Source of the DNA: an uncultured Actinomycetes bacterium
Lineage (GTDB): Bacteria > Actinomycetota > Thermoleophilia > Gaiellales > F1-60-MAGs149
DNA: 9,487 nucleotides
Assembly (NCBI GenBank): GCA_903960645.1
Contig: CAJCBN010000111.1
Location: 1-9,487 of the forward strand
Direction: 5' to 3'
In this document: piece after piece, positions 1 through 7,059 of the stretch
Layout of the letters: the number at the start of each line of letters is the position of its first letter
Position numbering within the stretch: position 1 is the stretch's first letter
Made by a program: the position numbers and the translations under genes
The notes under the pieces: model-generated
Seen by the model: only the letters and a program-made list of their open reading frames with translations
Databases searched by the model: none
Told to the model about the DNA's origin: nothing

Positions 1-285
1 AGCAATCACGCCGAGCGCGGCGCTGCCGAACGGGGTGCCACCCGGGCCGACGAGGCCATTGACGACCTCGTGCACGGTGCCGTCGCCACCAACGGCGACC
101 ACGACGTCAGCACCCGCCATACTCGCCTCACGGGCCAGCTCGGTGGCGTGCCCGGCGGCCTCGGTCATGCGCTCCTCAACGCGCAGGCCCAGGCGCTGCG
201 CCTCGGCGACGAGCTGCGGCCACTCCTGCCCGGTCTTTCCGTTGGCGGAGGCGGGGTTGATGATCAAGACGACGCGGCGGGTCAT
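1..285 (-). CDS. Diacylglycerol kinase catalytic-domain protein (partial, C-terminus beyond window)
   Basis: This is the N-terminal 95 residues of a lipid kinase of the diacylglycerol kinase catalytic-domain family (DgkB/YegS/BmrU type). Such cytosolic or membrane-associated enzymes phosphorylate diacylglycerol or related lipids with ATP. Seen directly: the start MTRRVVLIINPASANGKTG carries the family's N-terminal strand and INP motif (N10-P11), and VAVGGDGTVHEVVNG around residues 64-77 contains the nucleotide-binding GGDGT signature (66-70). The frame stays open to the left edge, so about two thirds of a typical ~300-residue protein is missing. The ATG at 285-283 overlaps the TGA of the upstream nucleoside phosphorylase (ATGA on the minus strand), so translational coupling in one operon is likely. 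NAD kinase shares a GGDGT motif, but the INP-start and VHEVVNG context favour the lipid kinase. The true lipid substrate cannot be told. Confidence 0.85.
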   Translation of the reverse strand, partial: MTRRVVLIINPASANGKTGQEWPQLVAEAQRLGLRVEERMTEAAGHATELAREASMAGADVVVAVGGDGTVHEVVNGLVGPGGTPFGSAALGVIA

Positions 286-1001
286 TTCGGCTTCGGCTCC
301 GAGAGGAGGGCGCTCAGGGCAACGGGCGCGGCGGTCAGGGTGGCGGCGCGCTGCTGCTCAGCGGACCACTGGGTCGCGGGCGCGTCAACGACGTTCGAGC
401 AGACGAGGAAGGAACCAGCGGAGATACCGCGCAGCGGTGCGAGCGTGAGCAGCGTGGCGGTTTCCATGTCGACGCCGACGGCGCCGCGGGCGGCCCAGCG
501 CCGGTCGAGGTCGTCGTCGGGATCGAAGTAGAGGTCAGTGGTGGCGACGAGGCCGACGCGCATCCGCACGCCGAGGTGCTTGGCGTCGTGCACGGCGGCG
601 TGGACGATCTCGAAGTCCGCCATGGGCGCGTGCGGCTCGCCGCCGACCAGTGCGCGGCTGGCGCCGTCGTGCGGGATCGCCGCCGCGGCGCAGAGCAGGT
701 CGCCGGGTGCGAAGGCAGGGGAGAGGGAGCCGAAGGTCCCGAGCCGGACGATGCGCGTGACGCCGACCTGCACGAGCTCCTCCACCACGAGCGCTGCGGA
801 GGGACCACCGATGCCGTGCGTCTGCACGCCGACCGGTCGGCCGCCGAAGGTGCCGACGTAGCCGGGCAGGCCGCGCGCATCGCAGAGCAGCCGCGCGTCG
901 TCGAGCAGCTCGGCCGCGATCAGCGCGGCGCGTCCCGGGTCGCCGACGATCAGCACGTGCGTGCCGAACGCGCCGGGCTCGGTGAGGACGACTTCCGCCA
1001 T
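282..1001 (-). CDS. Nucleoside phosphorylase, PNP/UDP (DeoD/Udp-like) family
   Basis: A 239-residue enzyme that should cleave a purine or pyrimidine nucleoside with phosphate to free base and (deoxy)ribose-1-phosphate, in cytosolic salvage. The length equals that of E. coli DeoD. Visible motifs in order: GDPGR (20-24), the phosphate-binding loop near the N-terminus; RLGTFG (86-91), the second phosphate-site segment; VDMETATL (177-184), the Met-Glu pair that holds base and ribose; and CSNVVD (201-206), where DeoD-type enzymes usually have a catalytic Ser-Asp. Asn at 203 suggests that specificity differs from classical DeoD (6-oxopurine, uridine or other). Start choice: an in-frame ATG exists at 1043, but the ATG at 1001 gives the normal family N-terminus and sits six bases after a TACGAT box, so a leaderless start at 1001 is preferred. 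It is the first gene of a unit with the downstream lipid kinase (4-nt overlap). The substrate is uncertain. Confidence 0.85.
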   Translation of the reverse strand: MAEVVLTEPGAFGTHVLIVGDPGRAALIAAELLDDARLLCDARGLPGYVGTFGGRPVGVQTHGIGGPSAALVVEELVQVGVTRIVRLGTFGSLSPAFAPGDLLCAAAAIPHDGASRALVGGEPHAPMADFEIVHAAVHDAKHLGVRMRVGLVATTDLYFDPDDDLDRRWAARGAVGVDMETATLLTLAPLRGISAGSFLVCSNVVDAPATQWSAEQQRAATLTAAPVALSALLSEPKPK

Positions 1002-1007
1002 GGGGGC

Positions 1008-1013
1008 ATCGTA
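1008..1013 (-). promoter_or_regulatory. Putative leaderless -10 box for the nucleoside phosphorylase
   Basis: Read on the minus strand, TACGAT is followed by GCCCCC and then the ATG at 1001-999. TANNNT six to seven bases before the start codon is the standard layout of leaderless actinobacterial genes, where transcription begins at the start codon. No Shine-Dalgarno is visible, which fits. No convincing -35 box is seen. Confidence 0.5.
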
Positions 1014-1022
1014 GGGGCGCGG

Positions 1023-1028
1023 TACCGT
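1023..1028 (+). promoter_or_regulatory. Putative leaderless -10 box for the MFS transporter
   Basis: TACCGT is followed by GTCCGC and then the ATG at 1035, the same TANNNT-N6-ATG layout as the divergent promoter opposite. No Shine-Dalgarno precedes the gene. The two -10 boxes are only 9 bp apart, so the two polymerases would compete for overlapping DNA. Confidence 0.5.
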
Positions 1029-1034
1029 GTCCGC

Positions 1035-2249
1035 ATGCCGCATGCGCCCGCCGCCTCGCCCGTCCGCGCGGGCGCCGGTGCCATCCTGGCGCTGACGATC
1101 GCCTCGGCGACGATGTTCATGATCCCGTACTCGACGCAGGCGATCGTGCCGGAGATCGGCAGCAGCCTTGACGTCGGGCCGGCGATGACGGGTCTGACCA
1201 TCACCGTCGTGGTGATCGGGATCGCGCTCGGTGCGTGGCTGATGGGGCCACTATCGGACCGCATCGGCCGCCGCGAGGTGATGTTCGGCTCGTGCGCGCT
1301 CCTGGCCGTGCCGACCCTGCTGATCGCGTTCGCCTCGGGCATCGTGGAGCTGTTGATCCTGCGCTCGCTGCAGGGCCTCCTCCTGCCGGGGCTCCTGACG
1401 GTGGCCACCGCGTACGTCTACGAGGCGTTCCCGGCACACCGCGTGCCGACCGTCGTCGGCATCTACACCTCGGCGCTCGTCCTCGGCGGCTTCCTCGGCC
1501 GCACGATCCCCGCCGTCGTCGTCGAGCAGATCGGCTGGCGCGACGCGCTCGCCGTCCTCGCCGTCCCCGTGCTCATCAGCGCCGTCCTGATCCGCATCCT
1601 GCTGCCGGTCGCACCGCCGCCGCCGAAGGCGCGCTCGCCGCTGCGTGCGCTCCGCGCGCACCTGCGCAATACGCCGATCCTGCTCAACGCCTTCGCTGCG
1701 GGCATGACGTTCTTCGCCTTCGTCGGCCTGTTCTCCGTGTTGGCGTACCGGCTCGAGTCGAGCGTCTTCGGCATGAGCCACACGCAGGTCGGCGCGTTCT
1801 ACATCGTCTGGCTGGTCGGTGCGCTCGCGCCGTTCGCGGTGCGCATCGCCGGGCGCCTCGGCCCCCGTCGTGTGCTGCCCGTCTTCCCGGTGATCGCCGC
1901 TGCCGGGCTGCTCGTCGGCAGCCTCCCAAGCCTGCTCCCGGCCGTGATCGGGATGATGGTGATGGCCGGCAGCCTGTTCTTCATGGTTGGCGTCGCGCAG
2001 CTGCTGGTGCCGCAATTGACGCTGCGTGATCGGGGCAGCGCGATGAGCCTGCACCTCACGATCTACTACCTGCTCGGCTCGCTCGGGCCGTTCTTGATCG
2101 GCGCCGCGTGGAGCGCGGCGGGCTGGACCGGTGCCGTCGCCCTCGCGTTGGGTGCACTGCTGATCGCCTTCGCCCTGGCGGTGGTTCTCCGTCGTTCCGC
2201 GCCAACCGACGCAGCACCCCGAGGAGAGACCGAGCCGCTGCTATCGTGA
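1035..2249 (+). CDS. Major facilitator superfamily transporter (YnfM-like, 12 TM)
   Basis: A 404-residue inner-membrane secondary transporter, probably a proton-driven exporter of a small molecule; the substrate is not readable from sequence. Hydrophobic segments run through the whole protein from about residue 14 to 386. GPLSDRIGRREVM (71-83) is the classical MFS motif A in the loop between TM2 and TM3. Motif-B-like LRSLQGLLLPG (109-119) lies in TM4, and a proline- and basic-rich central loop (about 191-213, APPPPKARSPLR) separates the two six-helix halves. The second half repeats a weaker motif-A-like RIAGRLGPRRV (270-280). The general look is that of the YnfM/drug-efflux-type branch. The reading frame is open far upstream (to 576), but that part is the shadow of the phosphorylase gene; the ATG at 1035, directly after a leaderless promoter, is the likely start. 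It lies 40 nt before ftsH on the same strand. Confidence 0.88.
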   Translation: MPHAPAASPVRAGAGAILALTIASATMFMIPYSTQAIVPEIGSSLDVGPAMTGLTITVVVIGIALGAWLMGPLSDRIGRREVMFGSCALLAVPTLLIAFASGIVELLILRSLQGLLLPGLLTVATAYVYEAFPAHRVPTVVGIYTSALVLGGFLGRTIPAVVVEQIGWRDALAVLAVPVLISAVLIRILLPVAPPPPKARSPLRALRAHLRNTPILLNAFAAGMTFFAFVGLFSVLAYRLESSVFGMSHTQVGAFYIVWLVGALAPFAVRIAGRLGPRRVLPVFPVIAAAGLLVGSLPSLLPAVIGMMVMAGSLFFMVGVAQLLVPQLTLRDRGSAMSLHLTIYYLLGSLGPFLIGAAWSAAGWTGAVALALGALLIAFALAVVLRRSAPTDAAPRGETEPLLS

Positions 2250-2271
2250 GGTCACTGACGCACCCGCGTCA
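2242..2271 (+). promoter_or_regulatory. Candidate ftsH promoter with 5'-terminal hairpin
   Basis: TATCGT (2242-2247) is a possible -10 box overlapping the end of the MFS gene. Eight bases later a perfect 6-bp stem begins, TGACGC-ACCC-GCGTCA (2256-2271), which would lie at or just after the transcript's 5' end. No good -35 box is visible. The hairpin is certain as sequence; the promoter is an inference and ftsH could instead be read from the MFS gene. Confidence 0.3.
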
Positions 2272-2289
2272 CCGACCCGCCGGAGCCAC

Positions 2290-4251
<1,962 letters not shown>

Positions 4252-4322
4252 GAGGGCAACGCCCACGGTAGAGCGCGGATCCTTCGAAGGAGTGCCGGTC
4301 GGTGCCGCGCTTCGGCATCCTC

Positions 4323-4411
4323 AGGGTCAGATGCCTTTGGTGCATGGAGCCCAGTGGCGGTGATGGGGGGAGTCCGAGTCGTGGCGGAGTGCATCAAAGG
4401 CGTCTGACCCC
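4323..4411 (+). repeat. Palindromic element copy 1 (89 bp)
   Basis: Left arm 4323-4344 (AGGGTCAGATGCCTTTG...), right arm 4390-4411 (...GGCGTCTGACCCC). Compared with copy 2 the left arm is worn: its first base is A instead of G (a mismatch), and one T replaces C (still a G-U pair in RNA). The 45-nt interior is almost identical to that of copy 2. It lies 72 nt after the ftsH stop and would form a long hairpin in the ftsH transcript. Confidence 0.85.
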
Positions 4412-4582
4412 TTCGGACGGGCGTGGTCAGCCCGCCCTGCGCTTCGGAGGAGTGCGCGTGGTTTTGGCGCTTTGCCCGAGGAGGGTCTCTACCGCCGACC
4501 TTGATCACGCAAAAGAAGACGCGCGCGGCAGAGCGGCGATCCTTCGAAAGGATGTCAGTCGGTGCCGCGCTTCGGCCATACC

Positions 4583-4671
4583 GGGGTCAGACGCCTTTGG
4601 TGCATGGAGCCCAGAGGCGGTGTTGGGGGGAGTCCGAGTCGTGGCGGAGTGCATCAAAGGCGTCTGACCCC
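4583..4671 (+). repeat. Palindromic element copy 2 (89 bp)
   Basis: Arms 4583-4604 and 4650-4671 pair over 22 positions. The outer 17 (GGGGTCAGACGCCTTTG and its complement) are perfect, and one G opposite T at arm position 18 is a wobble in RNA. This is the best preserved forward copy. The right arm is followed by TTCGGAC. Confidence 0.9.
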
Positions 4672-4777
4672 TTCGGACAGACACGGTCACTGCTCCTCGC
4701 GCTGGGAGAGAGTGCGCGTGGGGTTGGCGCTTTGCTTGAGTCGGGGCCTCTACCAGCCGCGTATCAAGAGGCTCCGG

Positions 4778-4816
4778 GTGAAGCACCAAGTCGGATCGCG
4801 CGGGTCTGCCGAGCGC
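4778..4816 (+). repeat. Direct repeat unit 1 of 3
   Basis: Begins GTGAAGCACCAAGTCGG and ends in CTGCCGAGCGC. Near-identical copies start at 5043 and 5307, a spacing of 265 and 264 nt. It separates the forward half of the array from the inverted half. Confidence 0.8.
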
Positions 4817-4844
4817 TTGCGACTTTTGGTGATGCTGGTCCGAA

Positions 4845-4933
4845 GGGGTCAGACCCCTTTGATGCATTCCGCCGTGGCTCGGATTTCTCCCATCACCGCC
4901 TCTGGGCTTCATGCACCAAAGGGGTCTGACCCC
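4845..4933 (-). repeat. Palindromic element copy 3 (89 bp, inverted, compensatory change)
   Basis: Reverse orientation relative to copies 1-2. Arms 4845-4866 and 4912-4933. Here the arm core is GGGGTCAGACCCC instead of GGGGTCAGACGCC, and the opposite arm carries the matching change (GGGGTCTGACCCC), so the stem stays paired. Each arm has also become a perfect 13-nt palindrome by itself. Confidence 0.9.
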
Positions 4934-5042
4934 GGAATAGCAGAAGCGCGGCACCGACTGGCTGCTCTTCGGAGGGTCGCCGCTGTGCCGCGCGTGTCTT
5001 TTCTTGCGTGTTCAGGTTCGGGTGGTAGAGGCTCGGCTCCTG

Positions 5043-5081
5043 GTGAAGCGCCGAGCTGGATCGCGCGGGTCTGCCGAGCGC
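5043..5081 (+). repeat. Direct repeat unit 2 of 3
   Basis: Begins GTGAAGCGCCGAGCTGG and ends in CTGCCGAGCGC. It lies between palindromic copies 3 and 4 and differs from unit 1 at a few positions only in its first half. Confidence 0.8.
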
Positions 5082-5108
5082 TGGTGCCGTTGATCACGCT
5101 TGTCCGAA

Positions 5109-5197
5109 GGGGTCAGACGCCTTTGATGCACTCCGCCACGATTTGGACTTCTCCCTTCGCCGCCTCTGGGCTCCATGCACCAAAGGCGTCTGACCCC
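5109..5197 (-). repeat. Palindromic element copy 4 (89 bp, inverted)
   Basis: Reverse orientation. Arms 5109-5130 and 5176-5197 with the GACGCC form of the core in both. It is preceded by GTCCGAAG, the mirror of the CTTCGGAC that follows copies 1 and 2, and followed by a GCCGAAGCGCGGCACC segment that mirrors the outer flank of copies 1 and 2. Confidence 0.9.
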
Positions 5198-5306
5198 GGG
5201 AATGCCGAAGCGCGGCACCGTCTGGCATCTCTTCGAAGGATCGCCGCTGTGCCGCGCGTGTCTTTTTTTGCGTGTTCAGGTTCGGGTGGGAGAGGCTCGG
5301 TCTAGG

Positions 5307-5345
5307 GTGAAGCACAAAGTCGGATCGCGCGGATCTGCCGAGCGC
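5307..5345 (+). repeat. Direct repeat unit 3 of 3
   Basis: Begins GTGAAGCACAAAGTCGG and ends in CTGCCGAGCGC. It marks the right end of the array; beyond it the sequence is unique and leads into the rpmG promoter. With units 1 and 2 it shows that the right half arose by tandem duplication of a ~264-bp block. Confidence 0.8.
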
Positions 5346-5388
5346 GACAACATCGACGGCCCTCGTCAGGGCGATCCGCGCGGCAATC

Positions 5389-5446
5389 GCGACACGGATT
5401 CCCCTACCTCCGCTAGGGTTCTCACCCATCGGAGCGCCCCGCTCCG
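5389..5446 (+). promoter_or_regulatory. Candidate promoter and 5' hairpin of the rpmG-secE-nusG unit
   Basis: TAGGGT (5414-5419) matches TANNNT. GCGACA (5389-5394, four of six to TTGACA) lies 19 bp upstream as a possible -35. A perfect 7-bp stem, CGGAGCG-CCC-CGCTCCG (5430-5446), begins ten bases after the -10 box, so it would sit at the 5' end of the RNA. The leader to the rpmG start would be about 70 nt. The hairpin is certain as sequence; the promoter is plausible only. Confidence 0.45.
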
Positions 5447-5494
5447 CGCTGCCGTCCGAATCCCGGGCAGCGAATCCGATCAAGGAACGAATCG

Positions 5495-5659
5495 ATGGCG
5501 AAGGCCGGCATCCGCATCGCAGTCACCATGGCCTGCACCGACTGCAAAGAGCGGAACTACCAGAGCACCAAGTCGAAGCGGAACACCCCTGACCGCATCG
5601 AGCTGAACAAGTTCTGCCGCCGCTGCGGCAAGAGCACGGTGCATCGGGAGACCCGCTAG
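5495..5659 (+). CDS. rpmG: 50S ribosomal protein L33 (zinc-ribbon form)
   Basis: A 54-residue protein of the large ribosomal subunit near the E site. The sequence starts MAKAGIRIAVTMACTDCKER and contains two CXXC pairs, C14/C17 and C41/C44, so it is the zinc-binding (C+) form of L33. The NYQSTKSKRNTPDRIEL stretch (21-37) and KFCRRCGK (39-46) are typical of the family, and the length is normal. The start is ATG at 5495, with AAGGA at 5482-5486 eight bases before it. It is the first gene of the secE-nusG cluster; the stop is 5 nt before the secE start. Confidence 0.95.
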   Translation: MAKAGIRIAVTMACTDCKERNYQSTKSKRNTPDRIELNKFCRRCGKSTVHRETR

Positions 5660-5664
5660 TCCCC

Positions 5665-5982
5665 GTGGCCGACGCGGACGACACCGCTCCGAAGAAGGAG
5701 TCGCGCCAAGAGCGCGTTGAGCGACGCCGGCAGGAGCGCGCCGCTCGTGCGCGCCCGACGAAGAGCCAATCCGGCCACGTCGCCGAGCGCGCCGGCTTTA
5801 CCACCTTCATCCGCGAGTGCGTGGCCGAGCTCAAGCGCGTCCAGTGGCCGACGCGCCCCGTCCTGATCCAAGCGACTGCCGTCGTGATCGTCATGTGCCT
5901 CATCGTCGGCCTGTACCTGTACGGGCTCGACTCCATCTTCTCCAAGCTCGCCGGCTGGCTCATCAACCAGCAGGCCGGCTAG
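5665..5982 (+). CDS. secE: Preprotein translocase subunit SecE
   Basis: A 105-residue single-span membrane protein that clamps SecY in the SecYEG protein-conducting channel. The first ~43 residues are strongly charged (KKESRQERVERRRQERAARA) and probably cytosolic and poorly structured. The conserved amphipathic helix follows, FIRECVAELKRVQWPTR (48-64) with the diagnostic VxWPTR, and then one transmembrane helix at about 67-87. The architecture is that of short actinobacterial and Gram-positive SecE, not the three-span enterobacterial form. The start is GTG at 5665, 5 nt after the rpmG stop; no good Shine-Dalgarno is at the right distance (GGGAG lies 13 nt upstream inside rpmG), so translation may be coupled to rpmG. 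Confidence 0.93.
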   Translation: MADADDTAPKKESRQERVERRRQERAARARPTKSQSGHVAERAGFTTFIRECVAELKRVQWPTRPVLIQATAVVIVMCLIVGLYLYGLDSIFSKLAGWLINQQAG

Positions 5983-6001
5983 TCAACGAGGTCCTGAAGC
6001 A

Positions 6002-6544
6002 ATGTTCCGCTGGTATGCCATCCACACCTACTCCGGTCACGAGGACAAGGTTCGCCGCAACCTCGAGCAGCGCCGCCGCACCCAGCAGGGCGGCGACGAC
6101 ATCCGCCGGATCGTCGTGCCGACCGAGCAGACCGTCGAGACCCGTGACGGCAAGAAGGTCGAGAAGGAGAGCCGCGTGCTCCCCGGCTACGTCCTCGTGC
6201 AGATGGACGCCACGCCCGAGTGCATCAGCCTCGTGCGCAACACTCCGGGCGTGACCGGCTTCGTCGGCGCCCAGGGCAAGCGCGAGGAGATGACGCTCGT
6301 GCCGCTCGCCCAGGCCGAGATCGACAAGCTGCTGAAGGTCGAGGCCGCGGAGGCCAAGCCGAAGGCCGTCGCCGAGTTCACGCTCGGGCAGATGGTCAAG
6401 GTCGTCTCGGGACCGCTTGCCGATTTCGACGGCGAGATCATCGAGATCAACCCCGAGTCCGCCAAGCTCAAGGTGCACGTCTCGATCTTCGAGCGCCAGG
6501 TGCCGGTCGAGCTCGGCTTCTCCGATGTGAAGCGCCTCGACTGA
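6002..6544 (+). CDS. nusG: Transcription termination/antitermination factor NusG
   Basis: A 180-residue elongation factor that binds RNA polymerase through its N-terminal domain and Rho or ribosomal S10 through its KOW domain. The NGN domain (about 1-105) begins with the typical RWYAIHTYSGHEDKV and contains PGYVLVQM (61-68) and the hallmark VRNTPGVTGFVG (78-89). A linker rich in Ala/Lys/Glu (about 106-125) leads to the KOW domain (about 127-180) with GQMVKVVSGPLADFDGEI, in which F142 and D143 lie in the usual binding loop. The length is compact, without the long N-terminal extension of many actinobacterial NusG proteins. GAGG (5988-5991) lies ten bases before the ATG, and the gap from secE is 19 nt. 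Confidence 0.97.
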   Translation: MFRWYAIHTYSGHEDKVRRNLEQRRRTQQGGDDIRRIVVPTEQTVETRDGKKVEKESRVLPGYVLVQMDATPECISLVRNTPGVTGFVGAQGKREEMTLVPLAQAEIDKLLKVEAAEAKPKAVAEFTLGQMVKVVSGPLADFDGEIIEINPESAKLKVHVSIFERQVPVELGFSDVKRLD

Positions 6545-6552
6545 GGCTCATC

Positions 6553-6583
6553 TAGGATGCACCCCGCGTCGCACCCGCGACGC
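6553..6583 (+). promoter_or_regulatory. Candidate rplK promoter with 5'-terminal hairpin
   Basis: TAGGAT (6553-6558) just after the nusG stop is a good TANNNT -10 candidate. Seven bases later lies a perfect 7-bp stem, GCGTCGC-ACCC-GCGACGC (6566-6583), at the expected transcript start. No clear -35 is visible inside the end of nusG. The stem lacks a following T-run, so it is not a convincing nusG terminator. The 89-nt gap before rplK may also hold an L1 autoregulation site, as known for L11 operons in other bacteria, but no match was established here. Confidence 0.4.
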
Positions 6584-6633
6584 CAGACAGCGGGAGCCTG
6601 AAGGTTTGGGCGTTTGCACCGCAGGAGGTCACG

Positions 6634-7059
6634 ATGGCCGGTAAGGTCGTCACCATCATCAAGCTCCAGATCCCGGGCGGACAGGCCAACCCTGCCCCGC
6701 CGGTCGGACCCGCGCTCGGACAGCACGGCGTCAACATCATGGACTTCTGCAAGGCGTTCAACGCCCAGACGCAGAGCGAGAACGGCCGGATCATCCCGGT
6801 CGAAATCTCTGTCTTCGAGGACCGCTCCTTCACCTTCATCACGAAGACGCCGCCGGCGGCCGTGCTGATCAAGGAGGCCCTCAAGCTCAAGAGCGGCTCC
6901 GCCGTCCCCCATCGCGAGAAGGTCGGCACGCTGACCCGAGCGCAGCTCCAGTCGATTGCGGAGACCAAGATGGAGGATCTCAACGCCAATGACGTCGAGG
7001 CCGCGATGAAGATCATCGCCGGCACCGCCCGTTCGATGGGCGTGGAGGTGGAGGCATGA
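6634..7059 (+). CDS. rplK: 50S ribosomal protein L11
   Basis: A 141-residue protein of the GTPase-associated centre of the 50S subunit, contacting the L10/L12 stalk base and the elongation factors. The length is the standard one. The N-terminal domain has KLQIPGGQANPAPPVGPALG (10-29), in which the proline-rich stretch and GPALGQHGVNIMDFCKAFN are highly conserved. The C-terminal rRNA-binding domain includes KTPPAAVLIKEA and ends GTARSMGVEVEA. A strong AGGAGGT (6623-6629) lies four bases before the ATG. The gene's stop overlaps the rplA start (ATGA, 7056-7059), so the two are translationally coupled. Confidence 0.98.
   Translation: MAGKVVTIIKLQIPGGQANPAPPVGPALGQHGVNIMDFCKAFNAQTQSENGRIIPVEISVFEDRSFTFITKTPPAAVLIKEALKLKSGSAVPHREKVGTLTRAQLQSIAETKMEDLNANDVEAAMKIIAGTARSMGVEVEA

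Larger units (their letters stand above)
4265..5346. repeat. 1.1-kb array of palindromic repeats, mirror-arranged (REP/BIME-like)
   Basis: The gene-free stretch between ftsH and rpmG is almost entirely repeat. Four 89-bp inverted-repeat elements start at 4323, 4583, 4845 and 5109 (spacing 260, 262, 264). The first two read in one direction and the last two in the other. Flanks are repeated too: a TTCGAA-centred palindrome and GGTGCCGCGCTTCGG on the outer side of each element, and CTTCGGAC on the inner side. The midpoint of elements 1 and 4 and that of elements 2 and 3 both fall at about 4758-4760, so the whole array is an imperfect large inverted repeat. The outer CCTTCGAAGG copies (4281 and 5231) obey the same symmetry. 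No transposase is encoded here. This fits a non-autonomous palindromic family such as REP/BIME sequences moved by Y1 (RAYT) transposases, but family membership is an inference. Apparent ORFs across it are repeat-derived. Confidence 0.85.

Noticed and set aside
576..1034. N-terminal extension of the MFS transporter upstream of 1035.
   Set aside because: It is antisense to the nucleoside phosphorylase gene, has no membrane-protein character, and the first MFS helix begins just after the ATG at 1035.
4265..5346. CRISPR array.
   Set aside because: Repeats are 89 bp with long inner palindromes, the spacing is ~260 bp, half of the copies are inverted and the intervening segments are themselves repeated. 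None of this fits CRISPR, and no cas gene is present.
5346..5494. A tRNA gene (often tRNA-Trp) upstream of secE/rpmG.
   Set aside because: Searched by eye for the T-arm GGTTCGAATCC-like box and cloverleaf pairing; the stretch holds a promoter and a short hairpin only.
4302..5606. Several overlapping ORFs of 60-247 codons on both strands in the ftsH-rpmG gap, sharing phrases such as VRRLWCMEPRGG and HQRRLTPSD.
   Set aside because: They are translations of the repeat array; the same phrases recur because the DNA repeats, in both orientations. They lack consistent ribosome sites and some run into rpmG. Such ORFs are typical false hypothetical proteins.
6566..6583. Intrinsic terminator after nusG.
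   Set aside because: The 7-bp stem is perfect but no T-run follows, and it lies directly after a -10 candidate, which fits a 5' leader better.
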